Shown: piece after piece, positions 1-7,141 of the stretch
Numbering within the stretch: the first letter of the stretch is position 1
Layout of the letters: every line of letters begins with the position of its first letter
Assembly (NCBI GenBank): GCA_043101635.1
Contig: JBICIE010000011.1
Coordinates: 1-30,025 of the forward strand
DNA length: 30,025 bases
Direction of reading: 5' to 3'
DNA from: CAYMJK01 sp043101635
Lineage (GTDB): Bacteria > Planctomycetota > Phycisphaerae > Phycisphaerales > UBA1924
The notes under the pieces: model-generated
Database searches by the model: none
Told to the model about the DNA's origin: nothing
The model's input: only the letters and a program-made list of their open reading frames with translations
Position numbers and translations under genes: made by a program

Positions 1-99
1 AAGGCATCTGACTCGGTTCAGGGCAACTACCGCTGGACCAGCGGCGGGATCATGGGAGTCGACTTGGGCCAGACCGAGTTCGACACCTGCCAGCTCTGA
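1..99 (+). CDS. C-terminal end of an unidentified protein (partial)
   Basis: An open frame enters from the left edge and stops with TGA at 97-99, giving 32 residues that end in GVDLGQTEFDTCQL. The piece is polar with one cysteine near the end. It is too short to assign a family. The frame is read from base 1 without interruption and the next gene begins only about 55 bases later, so this is plausibly the true end of a gene. Confidence 0.45.
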   Translation, partial: KASDSVQGNYRWTSGGIMGVDLGQTEFDTCQL

Positions 100-141
100 G
101 CCGGCCCAGCCAACTGTTGCACTGAATTCGGCGTGGGCGGC

Positions 142-147
142 TAGAGT
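142..147 (+). promoter_or_regulatory. Candidate -10 box TAGAGT, leaderless start
   Basis: TAGAGT lies 6 bases before the GTG at 154, so transcription would begin at or next to the start codon. TTGCAC at 117-122 is a possible -35 element, but the 19-bp spacer is long. No Shine-Dalgarno sequence precedes the GTG, which fits a leaderless message. Confidence 0.4.
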
Positions 148-153
148 CCGGTC

Positions 154-435
154 GTGATCGGCGCGCTCATGCAACTGGTGGCGCAGTCTGAGGTCCAGGC
201 GGACGCCGCCCGGCGCTGGGCCCTGCTGCTCGGGCTGCTGACGCTCGCCGTCGTCCTGCTGCTGGTCGGCCTGCTGGCCGCATGGGCCCTGCGTCGCGGC
301 CGGCGCATGCGGGCCGAGGCCGATGCGCACGCGCCGACCGCCATCACCGACGCCTGGGCCGAGGCCGGCCGCCGGGCCCGCGGCGACCTGCTCGATGGCG
401 AGCAGCCCCTTGAGCCCGATGAGCGGCGCCCGTGA
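154..435 (+). CDS. Small single-pass membrane protein, function unknown
   Basis: The gene encodes 93 residues from a GTG start. Residues about 22-46 form one strongly hydrophobic helix rich in Leu, Val and Ala, followed by an arginine cluster (RRGRRMR) that would anchor the tail in the cytoplasm. The remainder is acidic and Ala/Arg-rich with no motif I recognise. The stop codon overlaps the GTG of the SDR gene that follows, so the two are probably co-translated. The start could instead be the ATG at 169, which would shorten the protein by five residues. I do not assign a function. Confidence 0.6.
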   Translation: MIGALMQLVAQSEVQADAARRWALLLGLLTLAVVLLLVGLLAAWALRRGRRMRAEADAHAPTAITDAWAEAGRRARGDLLDGEQPLEPDERRP

Positions 436-1199
436 CCGCCGGGCCCGATCAGGATCGACCGGTTGCCCTGATCACCGGCGCCGCCCGGCGCATCGGCCGG
501 GCCACTGCACGCGCCTTTGCGCGCGCAGGATGCGACATCGTCATCACCTACCGCACCAGCGCCGTGGAAGCCGCCGATGCGAAAGCCGAACTCGAGTCGC
601 TCGGCGCCCGCGTGCGCCTGGAGCGGCTCGACCTTGCGGATCTCGATGCGACCATCGCCGCGGGGGCGCGCCTGGCCGGCGATCTCGACCGCCTCGACTA
701 CCTCATCCACAACGCGTCGATCTACCGCGCGACCGCGCTGGATGAACTGACCGCCGACGAGATCCTGACGCACTACACCGTCAACGCCGCGGGCCCGCTG
801 CTGCTGACCGCGCAGCTTGCGCCGCTGCTGCGCGCCTCCCGGGCGCCCGGCGGCGGGGCCGTCGTGTGCATGTGCGACATCCACGCCATGGGCCGGCCGC
901 GGACGGGCTTTGCCGCCTACGCCATGAGCAAGGCCGCCCTCGCCGAGATGGTCCGCTCGCTGGCCCGGGACCTGGCGCCGGATGTCCGGGTCACGGGCGT
1001 GGCGCCGGGCGTGGTCGCCTGGCCCGAGTCCGGCTACGAGTCCGACCGCGAGGCCCAGCAGGCGTACCTGTCGCGGGTCCCCCTCGGACGCAGCGGCACG
1101 CCGGATGACGCCGCGGCCACCATCCGCTGGCTGGCGATGGAGGCGACCTACGTGACCGGTGTGGTGCTGCCGCTGGATGGGGGCCGGCGGCTGGCGTGA
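432..1199 (+). CDS. SDR family oxidoreductase, pteridine-reductase-like
   Basis: This is a 255-residue short-chain dehydrogenase, typical in length for the classical SDR family. The Rossmann nucleotide motif TGAARRIG lies at residues 15-22, NAS at 94-96, and the catalytic pair Y163 and K167 in YAMSK. At the position where most SDRs have the catalytic serine, the sequence reads CMCDIHAM, with Asp149. An aspartate here, together with the arginine-containing glycine loop, is typical of PTR1/FolM-type pteridine reductases, which reduce dihydropteridines with NADPH. That substrate is inference; another carbonyl substrate is possible. The GTG start overlaps the stop of the small membrane protein. 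The gene converges on the higA-like gene with almost no gap. Confidence 0.85.
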   Translation: MTAGPDQDRPVALITGAARRIGRATARAFARAGCDIVITYRTSAVEAADAKAELESLGARVRLERLDLADLDATIAAGARLAGDLDRLDYLIHNASIYRATALDELTADEILTHYTVNAAGPLLLTAQLAPLLRASRAPGGGAVVCMCDIHAMGRPRTGFAAYAMSKAALAEMVRSLARDLAPDVRVTGVAPGVVAWPESGYESDREAQQAYLSRVPLGRSGTPDDAAATIRWLAMEATYVTGVVLPLDGGRRLA

Positions 1200-1202
1200 C
1201 GC

Positions 1203-1526
1203 CTACTTGGCCGCAGCAATTTCCCCGAGGCGATCGATCTCGATCTGACGGCCGTCGGCGAAGCTGGCAGTGAGGTGAAGTTCCCCGCCGAGCCCCTCGA
1301 TGTACTTGCGGAGGGTCGTGAGGTACATGTCGGCAGCATTCTCGATCTTGGAGACGCTGCCCTGCGCGAGATCGAGTCGGCCGGCGAGTTCCGTCTGGGT
1401 CATGCCGATGGCCTTGCGGATCTCGGCCAGCGGCATGGACGCGAGGGTCGCCTTGACGCGAGCGTCAACGCGGGCCTGTGCGGCTGGACTCAACTTTCGC
1501 TTCAGGTTGTTCCACTTGTGCGCCAT
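1203..1526 (-). CDS. higA: XRE-family antitoxin, HigA-like
   Basis: The 107-residue protein has a helix-turn-helix at about residues 38-70, including EIRKAIGMTQTELAGRLDL and QGSVSKIEN, the classical XRE/Cro recognition pattern. It is the second gene of a toxin-antitoxin pair and its start lies inside the end of the upstream toxin gene, an overlap of 62 bases. HigA-type antitoxins bind and silence their toxin partner and repress the shared promoter. The order toxin then antitoxin is typical of higBA. The C-terminal part (YLTTLRKYIEGLGGELHLTA) resembles the tail seen in this antitoxin group. Confidence 0.85.
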   Translation of the reverse strand: MAHKWNNLKRKLSPAAQARVDARVKATLASMPLAEIRKAIGMTQTELAGRLDLAQGSVSKIENAADMYLTTLRKYIEGLGGELHLTASFADGRQIEIDRLGEIAAAK

Positions 1527-1896
1527 GCTTCGACTCCGAGTCAGGTGAGCCCCTCCCGCTCCAGTCCGTCAAGTGCTCCTGATACAGCCGGTCAGCCTCC
1601 GGGATGAACCGGTCATAGAACCGCTTGTCACCACCCTTGTTGCCGCCGATCAGGAGGATCGCGCAGCGCCGTGGATCGAACGCGAAGAACGTCCGGTAGG
1701 GCTCGCCGTCATGCTGGGTTCGCAGTTCCTTCATGTTGGCAAACCGTGATCCGGCGACGGTGTCAACCTTCGGGCGGCCAAGGCCGGGACCGACGGCTTC
1801 GAGGATCCCGACGTCGTGGGCGATCGACTCCCGAACGTCCTCGGGCAGGGTGTTCCACCAGGCCTCGAACTCATCTGTGTATTCGACTTCCCACAC
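1465..1896 (-). CDS. higB: HigB/RelE-superfamily toxin (Gp49-like)
   Basis: The 143-residue protein starts with WEVEYTDEFEAWWNTL and contains SRFANMKELR and YRTFFAFDPRR followed by LLIGGNKGGDKRFYDR, the pattern of phage-derived Gp49-like/HigB toxins. These act as ribosome-dependent mRNA endonucleases. It precedes the XRE antitoxin gene. The family pattern ends near residue 108. The remaining roughly 35 residues are hydrophilic and are encoded largely in the overlap with the antitoxin gene, so they may be a by-product of that overlap. Translation begins at GTG 1896-1894. The bases just upstream are markedly AT-rich compared with the surroundings and carry the promoter. Confidence 0.82.
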   Translation of the reverse strand: MWEVEYTDEFEAWWNTLPEDVRESIAHDVGILEAVGPGLGRPKVDTVAGSRFANMKELRTQHDGEPYRTFFAFDPRRCAILLIGGNKGGDKRFYDRFIPEADRLYQEHLTDWSGRGSPDSESKHGAQVEQPEAKVESSRTGPR

Positions 1897-1899
1897 CAG

Positions 1900-1927
1900 A
1901 TTATTCCATAAAAGTTATATTCGTCAA
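1900..1927 (-). promoter_or_regulatory. Promoter of the higBA pair
   Basis: On the minus strand, TTGACG (1927-1922) is separated by 16 bases from AATAAT (1905-1900), each matching five of six consensus positions. The GTG of higB begins only three bases after the -10 box. The message is therefore leaderless or nearly so, or a slightly different -10 register is used. This AT-rich patch stands out from the GC-rich surroundings. Confidence 0.6.
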
Positions 1928-2036
1928 GGCGCATGATCAGGTTCTGAGGAATTCGCCATTATCGGCCGGACCCGCGCCGGATGGGCCAGATGCGCCCTGA
2001 TGCCGGACCGTCCCTGACCCATCCGCGGCCGGCTCG

Positions 2037-3005
2037 TCACGACCCTCCGATACGGTCCACGCCCGGCGGGTCGGACGGAGGCTGCCAGGCGCCGATGCGA
2101 TCGAGGGCAGCGCGGCCGACCTGCTCGCACGCGTCATCCTCGTACCAGATGGCGCGGTAAGCGATCTGGATCCGCAGGTCATGGGAGAGCGGTCTGGCAA
2201 GCGCCTGCTCGTACCACTGCGCTCGCGTCAGGGGCGCTCCAGGCTGGAACGACGGGTCGATGGCACAGATCGCCTGAATGAAGCCATAGGTATCGCGGTC
2301 TTCAACGCCCGGCGCCATCGTCCACAGATGCTCGATCGCGCGATGCGCATCAGGGCCCGCCCAGCGAAGCAGGCGGAACGCCAGTGGGCGGAGCTGCGGA
2401 TCGCGAAGGGCGCGCCGCGGCAGTCGGATGATTGCCTCGATGATCGGCCTGCGCTGCTCCGGGCCCCCGGCGTCAAGCACCGACCATGCCGCCGCGATGG
2501 AGAACGCGTCGGCGCCGGCGCCATCGGTCGCGTCGAGTTCGCGGGCGAGACGCCACGCGATGAGGGTGCGCCGCCACGCGCCGTCGGGCGGCGGGGGCGG
2601 CCACTGGCCCGGCGGCCACTCGTACAGCCCCCACTCGGCGCAAAGTTCCTCCGCCCGATCGGCGAAGACGGCGCCGAAGATGACGTCCAGAACGGGCGCC
2701 GGGATCGCAGCGATCCAGCCGCGCGTCATCCACATCGGCGCCACCCAGCCAGCAGTGACCGCAACCACCAGGGCGACGACCGCCGTGCCCCATCGCCTGC
2801 GCGTGCGATGCAGATCCCGGGCCCTTGTTAGCTGGCGGCCGCATTCCGGACAGGTCACCGGTGGGCGCGCCCCGGCCAGGTCGTACCAGCACCGAGGGCA
2901 GCGCTGGCGGCGGTTGGCGCGATCCCAGAGCAGCGCCCACAGGGCCACGGCGAGGCTGAGCCCTGCCGTCGAGATCGCCAGTGCCCAGATCCACGCCCGG
3001 GCCAT
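2037..3005 (-). CDS. Membrane protein with planctomycete-type zinc ribbon and helical tail
   Basis: The 322-residue protein has a membrane helix at about residues 6-27, then a four-cysteine zinc ribbon with C36, C39, C52 and C55 (CPRCWYDL ... CPECG), then a second membrane helix at about 72-89. The rest is rich in Ala, Arg and Trp and looks like stacked helices, for example RPIIEAIIRLPRRALRDPQL. The YDL spacing between the two cysteine pairs is typical of membrane proteins from Planctomycetota. The frame is open further upstream, but the ATG at 3005 begins right before the first hydrophobic helix and has a TACACT box 6 bases ahead. The function is unknown; the zinc ribbon may bind a protein partner or nucleic acid. 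Confidence 0.7.
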   Translation of the reverse strand: MARAWIWALAISTAGLSLAVALWALLWDRANRRQRCPRCWYDLAGARPPVTCPECGRQLTRARDLHRTRRRWGTAVVALVVAVTAGWVAPMWMTRGWIAAIPAPVLDVIFGAVFADRAEELCAEWGLYEWPPGQWPPPPPDGAWRRTLIAWRLARELDATDGAGADAFSIAAAWSVLDAGGPEQRRPIIEAIIRLPRRALRDPQLRPLAFRLLRWAGPDAHRAIEHLWTMAPGVEDRDTYGFIQAICAIDPSFQPGAPLTRAQWYEQALARPLSHDLRIQIAYRAIWYEDDACEQVGRAALDRIGAWQPPSDPPGVDRIGGS

Positions 3006-3011
3006 GAGGCC

Positions 3012-3017
3012 AGTGTA
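3012..3017 (-). promoter_or_regulatory. Candidate -10 box TACACT, leaderless start
   Basis: Read on the minus strand, TACACT is followed by six bases and then the ATG at 3005. This is the same spacing as TAGAGT and the GTG at 154. There is no Shine-Dalgarno sequence between the box and the ATG. Confidence 0.4.
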
Positions 3018-3160
3018 ACCGGCGGCCACGATCTGCTGGCTGGCGACGGCCGCGGCGGGGGTAGTCCTGCCGCTGGTTGGGGCGGCGCCTGGCGTGACGA
3101 AGATACGGCGAAGCGGCACGGTGGCCAGTGATGCCGGAGCGGAGATTGCGGGCCACCGGG

Positions 3161-3213
3161 GATAGTCTTTGCCCCCGCGCGAGCGGGCGCCGATGTCGCA
3201 GAGCCGACATCGG
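3161..3213 (+). promoter_or_regulatory. Candidate ndk promoter and 5'-leader hairpin
   Basis: GATAGTCT at 3161-3168 could serve as the -10 region. A perfect 9-bp inverted repeat follows, CCGATGTCG (3190-3198) and CGACATCGG (3205-3213), with the loop CAGAGC. There is no T-run, so this is not a standard terminator. It would fold in the ndk leader about 60 bases before the start codon. GCCACT-type short repeats fill the space to the ribosome binding site GGAGGG at 3260-3265. Confidence 0.4.
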
Positions 3214-3273
3214 TGGCACGAGACTCTGCCACTTTCGCCACTTTGCCACTCTGCACTTCGGAGGGACCGCCAA

Positions 3274-3744
3274 ATGGAAACCACGCTCATCATCCTCAAG
3301 CCGGATGCCGTGCAGCGCGGCCTGATGGGCCGGATCATCAGCCGCTTCGAGGACAAGGGCCTCGAGATCGTCGGCTGCAAACTGATGACCATCAGCCAGG
3401 ATCTGGCCGCGAAGCACTACGAGGCCCACAAGGGCAAGGGCTTCTACGACGGGCTGGTGCGGTTCATGACCTCATCGCCGGTGCTGGTGCTGGCGGTGCG
3501 CGGGCTGGGAGCCATCGGGATCTGCCGCAAGATGATGGGCGCGACCTTCGGTTCCAAGGCTGAGCCGGGGACCATCCGCGGCGACTTCGGCGTCAGCAAC
3601 AGCTTCAACCTGATCCACGGCTCCGACAGCCCGGAGGCGGCCGAGCGCGAACTGTCGCTGTTCTTCGCCAAGGGCGAAGTGCAGCAGATCAAGCGGGCGA
3701 TCGAGCCGTGGGTGTACGACACCTCCGGCGGGGCGCCGGAGTAA
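3274..3744 (+). CDS. ndk: Nucleoside diphosphate kinase
   Basis: This 156-residue enzyme transfers the gamma-phosphate of ATP to nucleoside diphosphates through a phosphohistidine. It begins METTLIILKPDAVQRGL and carries the active-site motif NLIHGSDSPE with the phosphorylated histidine at H115. Length and motif order match typical bacterial Ndk. The start at 3274 is set by GGAGGG eight bases upstream and by the family N-terminus, although the frame is open further upstream. The TAA stop forms the first bases of a heptamer repeat array, so that sequence joins the gene exactly at its end. Confidence 0.97.
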   Translation: METTLIILKPDAVQRGLMGRIISRFEDKGLEIVGCKLMTISQDLAAKHYEAHKGKGFYDGLVRFMTSSPVLVLAVRGLGAIGICRKMMGATFGSKAEPGTIRGDFGVSNSFNLIHGSDSPEAAERELSLFFAKGEVQQIKRAIEPWVYDTSGGAPE

Positions 3745-3776
3745 AGCGAAAAGCGAAAAGCACAAAGCTCACATCG
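3742..3776 (+). repeat. Heptamer repeat array (solitary copy)
   Basis: Four consecutive 7-bp units, TAAAGCG, AAAAGCG, AAAAGCA and CAAAGCT, are followed by CACATCGG. The units and the trailing ACATC match the array at 15754-15787 (AAAAGCG units followed by AACATC), in the same orientation. No inverted partner is visible downstream. The first unit contains the ndk stop codon. The GGAGG just after it may be the ribosome binding site of the next ORF. Confidence 0.7.
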
Positions 3777-3781
3777 GAGGG

Positions 3782-4348
3782 GTGGTGGAAAGCCCAGCGC
3801 CGAAGCCGGTGATGCAGATGTGGATGGCTGCAATCGGCAGCGGGTACGCCACTCGGGAGGAGTGGCAGGCCTGGGCGGACGGGGTCGTCGTCGCGATGGA
3901 CAATCCACCCACCTGGGTGCTTGAGCTTTGCGGCCAGCGAGACGCTGACGAGTTGTATAAGACACTTCGAGAGATCGAGGGTCGCAGTAATCTGCCAATA
4001 CCCTGGGTGGATTCCCACGAACTCTACGTCGGGTATCGGTTCGCCGGGCTTCGCGAGCATCGTTTGACGTTGGAGCAGTTCTGCAACGAAGGATGGTCGC
4101 AGCTCGAGATCGACGATACGTTCTCGGATTGGTTCCCTGACGTAATCAACCAATGGTTGGCCGGCGAGCCTGAGTCGAAGACACCGCTGGACGCGTACTT
4201 GGAGAGCGGGCGATCGCCCGAGGAACTGATCGCTGCATTCGAAGCGGGCCGTTTTCCCGCCTGGGCGGCCGAAGCGATGGAGCAGTACGCCTACCTCATG
4301 TCGCGCGCTGCGCAGGATGTGTGCGATGGCCGCGCGATTCCAAAGTGA
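3782..4348 (+). CDS. Hypothetical protein of 188 residues
   Basis: I do not recognise this family. The product is acidic and rich in Trp and Glu, with segments such as REEWQAWADG, TPLDAYLESGRSPEEL and FPAWAAEAMEQYAYL. No signal peptide or membrane helix is visible, so it is probably cytoplasmic. The listed start is GTG 3782, but GGAGGGG ends almost at this codon, so the GTG at 3785 or the ATG at 3812 may be the true start. The gene follows the heptamer array behind ndk and converges on the E2 remnant. Its codon use looks less GC-biased than that of ndk, which may point to acquired DNA. Confidence 0.6.
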   Translation: MVESPAPKPVMQMWMAAIGSGYATREEWQAWADGVVVAMDNPPTWVLELCGQRDADELYKTLREIEGRSNLPIPWVDSHELYVGYRFAGLREHRLTLEQFCNEGWSQLEIDDTFSDWFPDVINQWLAGEPESKTPLDAYLESGRSPEELIAAFEAGRFPAWAAEAMEQYAYLMSRAAQDVCDGRAIPK

Positions 4349-4360
4349 GAGCCGACGGCC

Positions 4361-4636
4361 TCACCCGCCCCGCGCCGGCTCCAGCAACTGATCCGGCGCC
4401 TCCAGCAGTTCGATGATCCGCGCCAGCAGCAGCGCTGCGGTTGCGCCATCGACCACGCGGTGATCGCACGCCAGGCTCAGGGGCAGCAGCTTGCCCACCC
4501 GGAACCAGCCGTCGCGCACGACCATGCCCTCGCGTCCCCGCCCCACCGCCAGGATCGCCACCTCCGGGTAGTTGATGATCGGCGTGGCGAAGCGGCCGGC
4601 GTGGCTGCCGACGTTGCTGATCGTGAAGGGGTGGTG
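4361..4636 (-). pseudogene. Remnant of a 2-oxoacid dehydrogenase E2 acyltransferase
   Basis: The last 91 codons before the TGA at 4363-4361 match the C-terminal end of the E2 catalytic domain: FTISNVG, then FATPIINYPEVAILAVGR, then the active-site block DHRVVDGATAA. The preceding sequence on this strand does not continue the family in any frame. The lipoyl domain, the E1/E3-binding domain and most of the catalytic domain are therefore missing. HHP sits where a normal protein would read GTFTISN, suggesting that the break lies just there. The fragment is distinct from the intact E2 gene at 10155. A short functional product cannot be excluded, but no good start codon or ribosome binding site is visible. 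Confidence 0.7.
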
Positions 4637-4763
4637 GAACGCCCCCGCGGCATGGTGGGAGGACCTGCTGGCGCAGGATGAGATGACCGTCCGCAGCGCC
4701 GACTCGGACGCCGTGCTGTGGTGGCGGAAGCCCGGCCGACGACCGAGTGAGCAAAAATGGGCT

Positions 4764-4791
4764 TTGCGGAACGCGATCGTTCGGGTAGACT
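4764..4791 (+). promoter_or_regulatory. Candidate promoter of the beta-propeller gene
   Basis: TTGCGG (4764-4769) and TAGACT (4786-4791) are separated by 16 bases. This would give a leader of about 95 bases before the ATG at 4892. The interval 4637-4891 holds no gene I can support. Confidence 0.35.
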
Positions 4792-4891
4792 GCGCGCGCG
4801 AGGTCGGCATGGGGTTGGCCTCAGCGGCTGGAGCCGCCCGCGCGCTAAGCGCCTCGGGGCGTTCAGCGGGTGGCGGTACGGGAGTTTCGCC

Positions 4892-6302
4892 ATGCGGACG
4901 ATGTTGCTTGCGCTCATGGGGGGCGGCGTCCTTTCTTGTGCTGCAACGGCGCAGCACGGCCCGGCGCCGACATGGTTCGTGGAGTTCGGTACGCCGGAGG
5001 ACGACTGGGCGACCGGGGTCGCGCCAGATGGCGCAGGGGGCGTGTTCGTCGCAGGCGATACCGGGGGCGATCTCGGTGGGCCGAGCGCGGGCGCCGACGA
5101 CGCCTTCATCGCCCGGTACACCGCGCAGGGTGATCGACTCTGGGTCACGCAGCTTGGCACCGTGACGGCAGAGTGGGACGCGATCGTCGCTGCCGATGGG
5201 GGCGGTGGCGCGTTCGCGAGCGGGCGGACGTGGGGGAGCTTCCTGGGCATGCCGCGGGTCGATGACACGGACATCTGGCTGGCCCGTTTCGATGCGGCTG
5301 GCGGAATGCTCTGGCTCACAGAGTTCGGTACCAAGTGGGATGATGCGAGCCGGGCGCTTGAGCCGGACGGAGCCGGTGGCGTCTTCCTCGCAGGAGGCGC
5401 GGAGTCGCCGCTCGCTCCAGCCGGCACGGCTGTTGGGGCGTTCGTCTCCCGTCACGACAGTGGCGGTCGGCAGGTGTGGGCGACGCAGTTTGGCGTCACG
5501 GCGGGTGACCTTGCAAACGCGATTTGCGATGATGGTTCTGGCGGTGTATTCGTGGCGGGACAGACCGATGGTGATCTGGTTGGCTCGTCCGCGGGGCGAG
5601 CTGACGCCTTCCTTGCCAAGATGGCCGGCAATGGCGAACTGCTTTGGGTTCGCCAGTTCGGGACTGAGCAGATGGATGAGGCCCATGGCGTGGCGAGCGA
5701 CGGGGCCGGAGGCGCATTCGTCGCCGGGCATACCAGCGGCGATTCTGGCCGCGCCGTCGCAGCGCTTCGAGGATCTGTTCCTCGCGCGATACGACGGCGA
5801 CGGGGATCAACTCTGGATCATCCAGTTCGGTACGACCGGCTCGGATCGCCTTCTTGCAGCCGCAAGCGATGGCGCTGGTGGGGTGCTCTTGACGGGTCAG
5901 ACCGGCGGCGCCCTTGGCGGCGCGCCCTCGGGTTGGACCGACGCGTTCCTCGTGCGCTGCAGGCAGGACAGGAACATCGAGTGGATCACGCAGTTCGGCA
6001 CGCCCGGCGTGCGCGACGTCGGGACCGCGATCGCACTGGATGACGCCGGCGGCATGTTCGTGGCCGGCGGCGCCTTCCCGCGCCACCCGGACGACGGCCA
6101 GGCATGGCTCGCCCGCTTCCCGCTTGAAGCCGGGTGCTACGCCGACTGCGATGGCAGCGGGGCGCTGGATCTGCTCGATCTCGTGTGCTTCCAGGGCCTG
6201 TTTGCCGCGCGGGCGCCGCGGGCGGACTGCGACCTGTCCGGATCGCTGGACTTCTTCGACTTCCTCTGTTTCCAGAATGGGTTCGTCGCCGGCTGCCGAT
6301 AG
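4892..6302 (+). CDS. Secreted SBBP-type beta-propeller with dockerin-like tail (frameshifted)
   Basis: The gene starts with a signal peptide (MRTMLLALMGGGVLSCAATAQ). About seven repeats of roughly 52 residues follow, each with DGAGGVFVAG and LWxTQFGT elements, as in SBBP repeats; seven would close a seven-bladed propeller. The end carries two calcium-loop-like units, DCDGSGALDLLDLVCF and DCDLSGSLDFFDFLCF, a dockerin-like module common in Phycisphaerae. The reading frame changes at 5741-5746. GGC GAT TCT G appears where other repeats read GGT GAT CTG, so one extra T at 5743/5744 moves the fifth repeat out of frame. The following codons read perfectly in the new frame up to the TAG at 6300-6302. 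As given, translation would stop at 6043. A sequencing error, a recent mutation or phase variation are all possible. Confidence 0.8.
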
Positions 6303-6364
6303 GGTCGTTCGCCGACCTGTGGCGCCGGGTTCCGCCCGGCGCTTCCTGGCGACCTCATCAGACA

Positions 6365-6370
6365 TATCCT
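6365..6370 (+). promoter_or_regulatory. Candidate -10 box TATCCT, leaderless start
   Basis: TATCCT lies seven bases before the ATG of mntA at 6378. No Shine-Dalgarno sequence stands between them, so the mRNA would start at the start codon. Confidence 0.4.
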
Positions 6371-6377
6371 CTCCCGT

Positions 6378-6680
6378 ATGGTCGCGCAACTCCCGATTCC
6401 CCATGAGCAGGTCGCCGACTTTTGCCGGCGCTGGAAGATCACCGAACTGGCGATCTTCGGCTCAGCGCTGCGCGATGACTTCGGGCCAGGCTCCGATATC
6501 GATGTGCTGGTGAGCTTCGCCCCGGATGCCGAGTGGTCCTACTTCGACTGGCCGCAGATGCAGGAGCAGCTCGCCGCCATCTTCGGGCGCCCGATCGACC
6601 TGGTCGAGAAGAAGACCCTGCGCAATCCCTTCATCCGCCACCGCGTGCTGACGACCAGGCAGATCGTCTATGCCGCCTGA
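6378..6680 (+). CDS. mntA: MntA-like minimal nucleotidyltransferase antitoxin
   Basis: The 100-residue protein has the minimal nucleotidyltransferase signature GS-x10-DxD: G28-S29 followed ten residues later by D40-I41-D42 in FGSALRDDFGPGSDIDVLV. In characterised MntA-HepT systems this protein AMPylates a tyrosine of the HEPN toxin and so neutralises it. The next gene encodes that partner and the two genes overlap by 11 bases, which supports translational coupling. The short length, without further domains, is usual for the family. Confidence 0.88.
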   Translation: MVAQLPIPHEQVADFCRRWKITELAIFGSALRDDFGPGSDIDVLVSFAPDAEWSYFDWPQMQEQLAAIFGRPIDLVEKKTLRNPFIRHRVLTTRQIVYAA

Positions 6681-7044
6681 GTACCGCGACGACGCCGCGT
6701 ACCTGCACGATATGGCGCGGTATGGGCGCATCGTCCTCGATCTGTGCAAGGGGCGGTCGCGGCCGGATACGGATCTCGTATTTCGGCTCGCGGTCGAACG
6801 AGCCCTTCACAACCTCTGCGAAGCCGCCCGAAAGGTCTCACGGGCTTTCGAGGCCGAGCACCCGGAGATCAACTGGAAGGGCATCGTGGCACAGCGGCAC
6901 GTTCTCGTCCACGAGTATGGTGACCTCGATTACGACAAGATCTGGCGGGTCCTGACGGTCCACGTGCCCCAGCTTGTGATCCAGCTTGAGCCGCTCGTGC
7001 CGCCCGCGCCGCCGGACCCGGAGCCCACGGACCCGGCCGTCTGA
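6670..7044 (+). CDS. hepT: HepT-like HEPN-domain toxin
   Basis: The 124-residue protein carries the HEPN ribonuclease motif R-x4-H-x-Y as R76, H81 and Y83 in RHVLVHEYG. The arginine and histidine are the RNase residues, and the tyrosine corresponds to the one AMPylated by MntA in studied systems. The helix LVFRLAVERALHNLCEAARKV upstream is the usual HEPN helix that packs at the dimer interface. The ATG lies within the last codons of mntA. The C-terminal tail is proline-rich (PPAPPDPEPTDP) and probably unstructured. Cleavage of tRNA or mRNA is inferred from the family. Confidence 0.88.
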   Translation: MPPEYRDDAAYLHDMARYGRIVLDLCKGRSRPDTDLVFRLAVERALHNLCEAARKVSRAFEAEHPEINWKGIVAQRHVLVHEYGDLDYDKIWRVLTVHVPQLVIQLEPLVPPAPPDPEPTDPAV

Positions 7045-7052
7045 CGCCGTCG

Positions 7053-7118
7053 GTGGCATCGCGCTTCCGGCCGATGCTCTCGGAACATCGCCCGGAAGGG
7101 CGATACCACTGATGCCAC
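7053..7118. repeat. Composite palindromic (REP-like) intergenic element
   Basis: GTGGCATC (7053-7060) pairs with GATGCCAC (7111-7118). Inside, CTTCCGGCCGATG (7064-7076) pairs with CATCGCCCGGAAG (7086-7098) with one mismatch. An alternative hairpin, ATCGCCC-GGAA-GGGCGAT (7087-7104), has a GNRA-type loop. No T-run follows. The element fills most of the gap between hepT and pdhB and resembles dispersed palindromic units. Confidence 0.55.
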
Positions 7119-7141
7119 GGAAGGCCCCGCGCTTCGCGACC

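Noticed and set aside
2181..3018. Long plus-strand frames opposite the zinc-ribbon gene
   Set aside because: They are antisense by-products of high GC content, with no domains, while the minus-strand frame has a coherent zinc ribbon and membrane helices.
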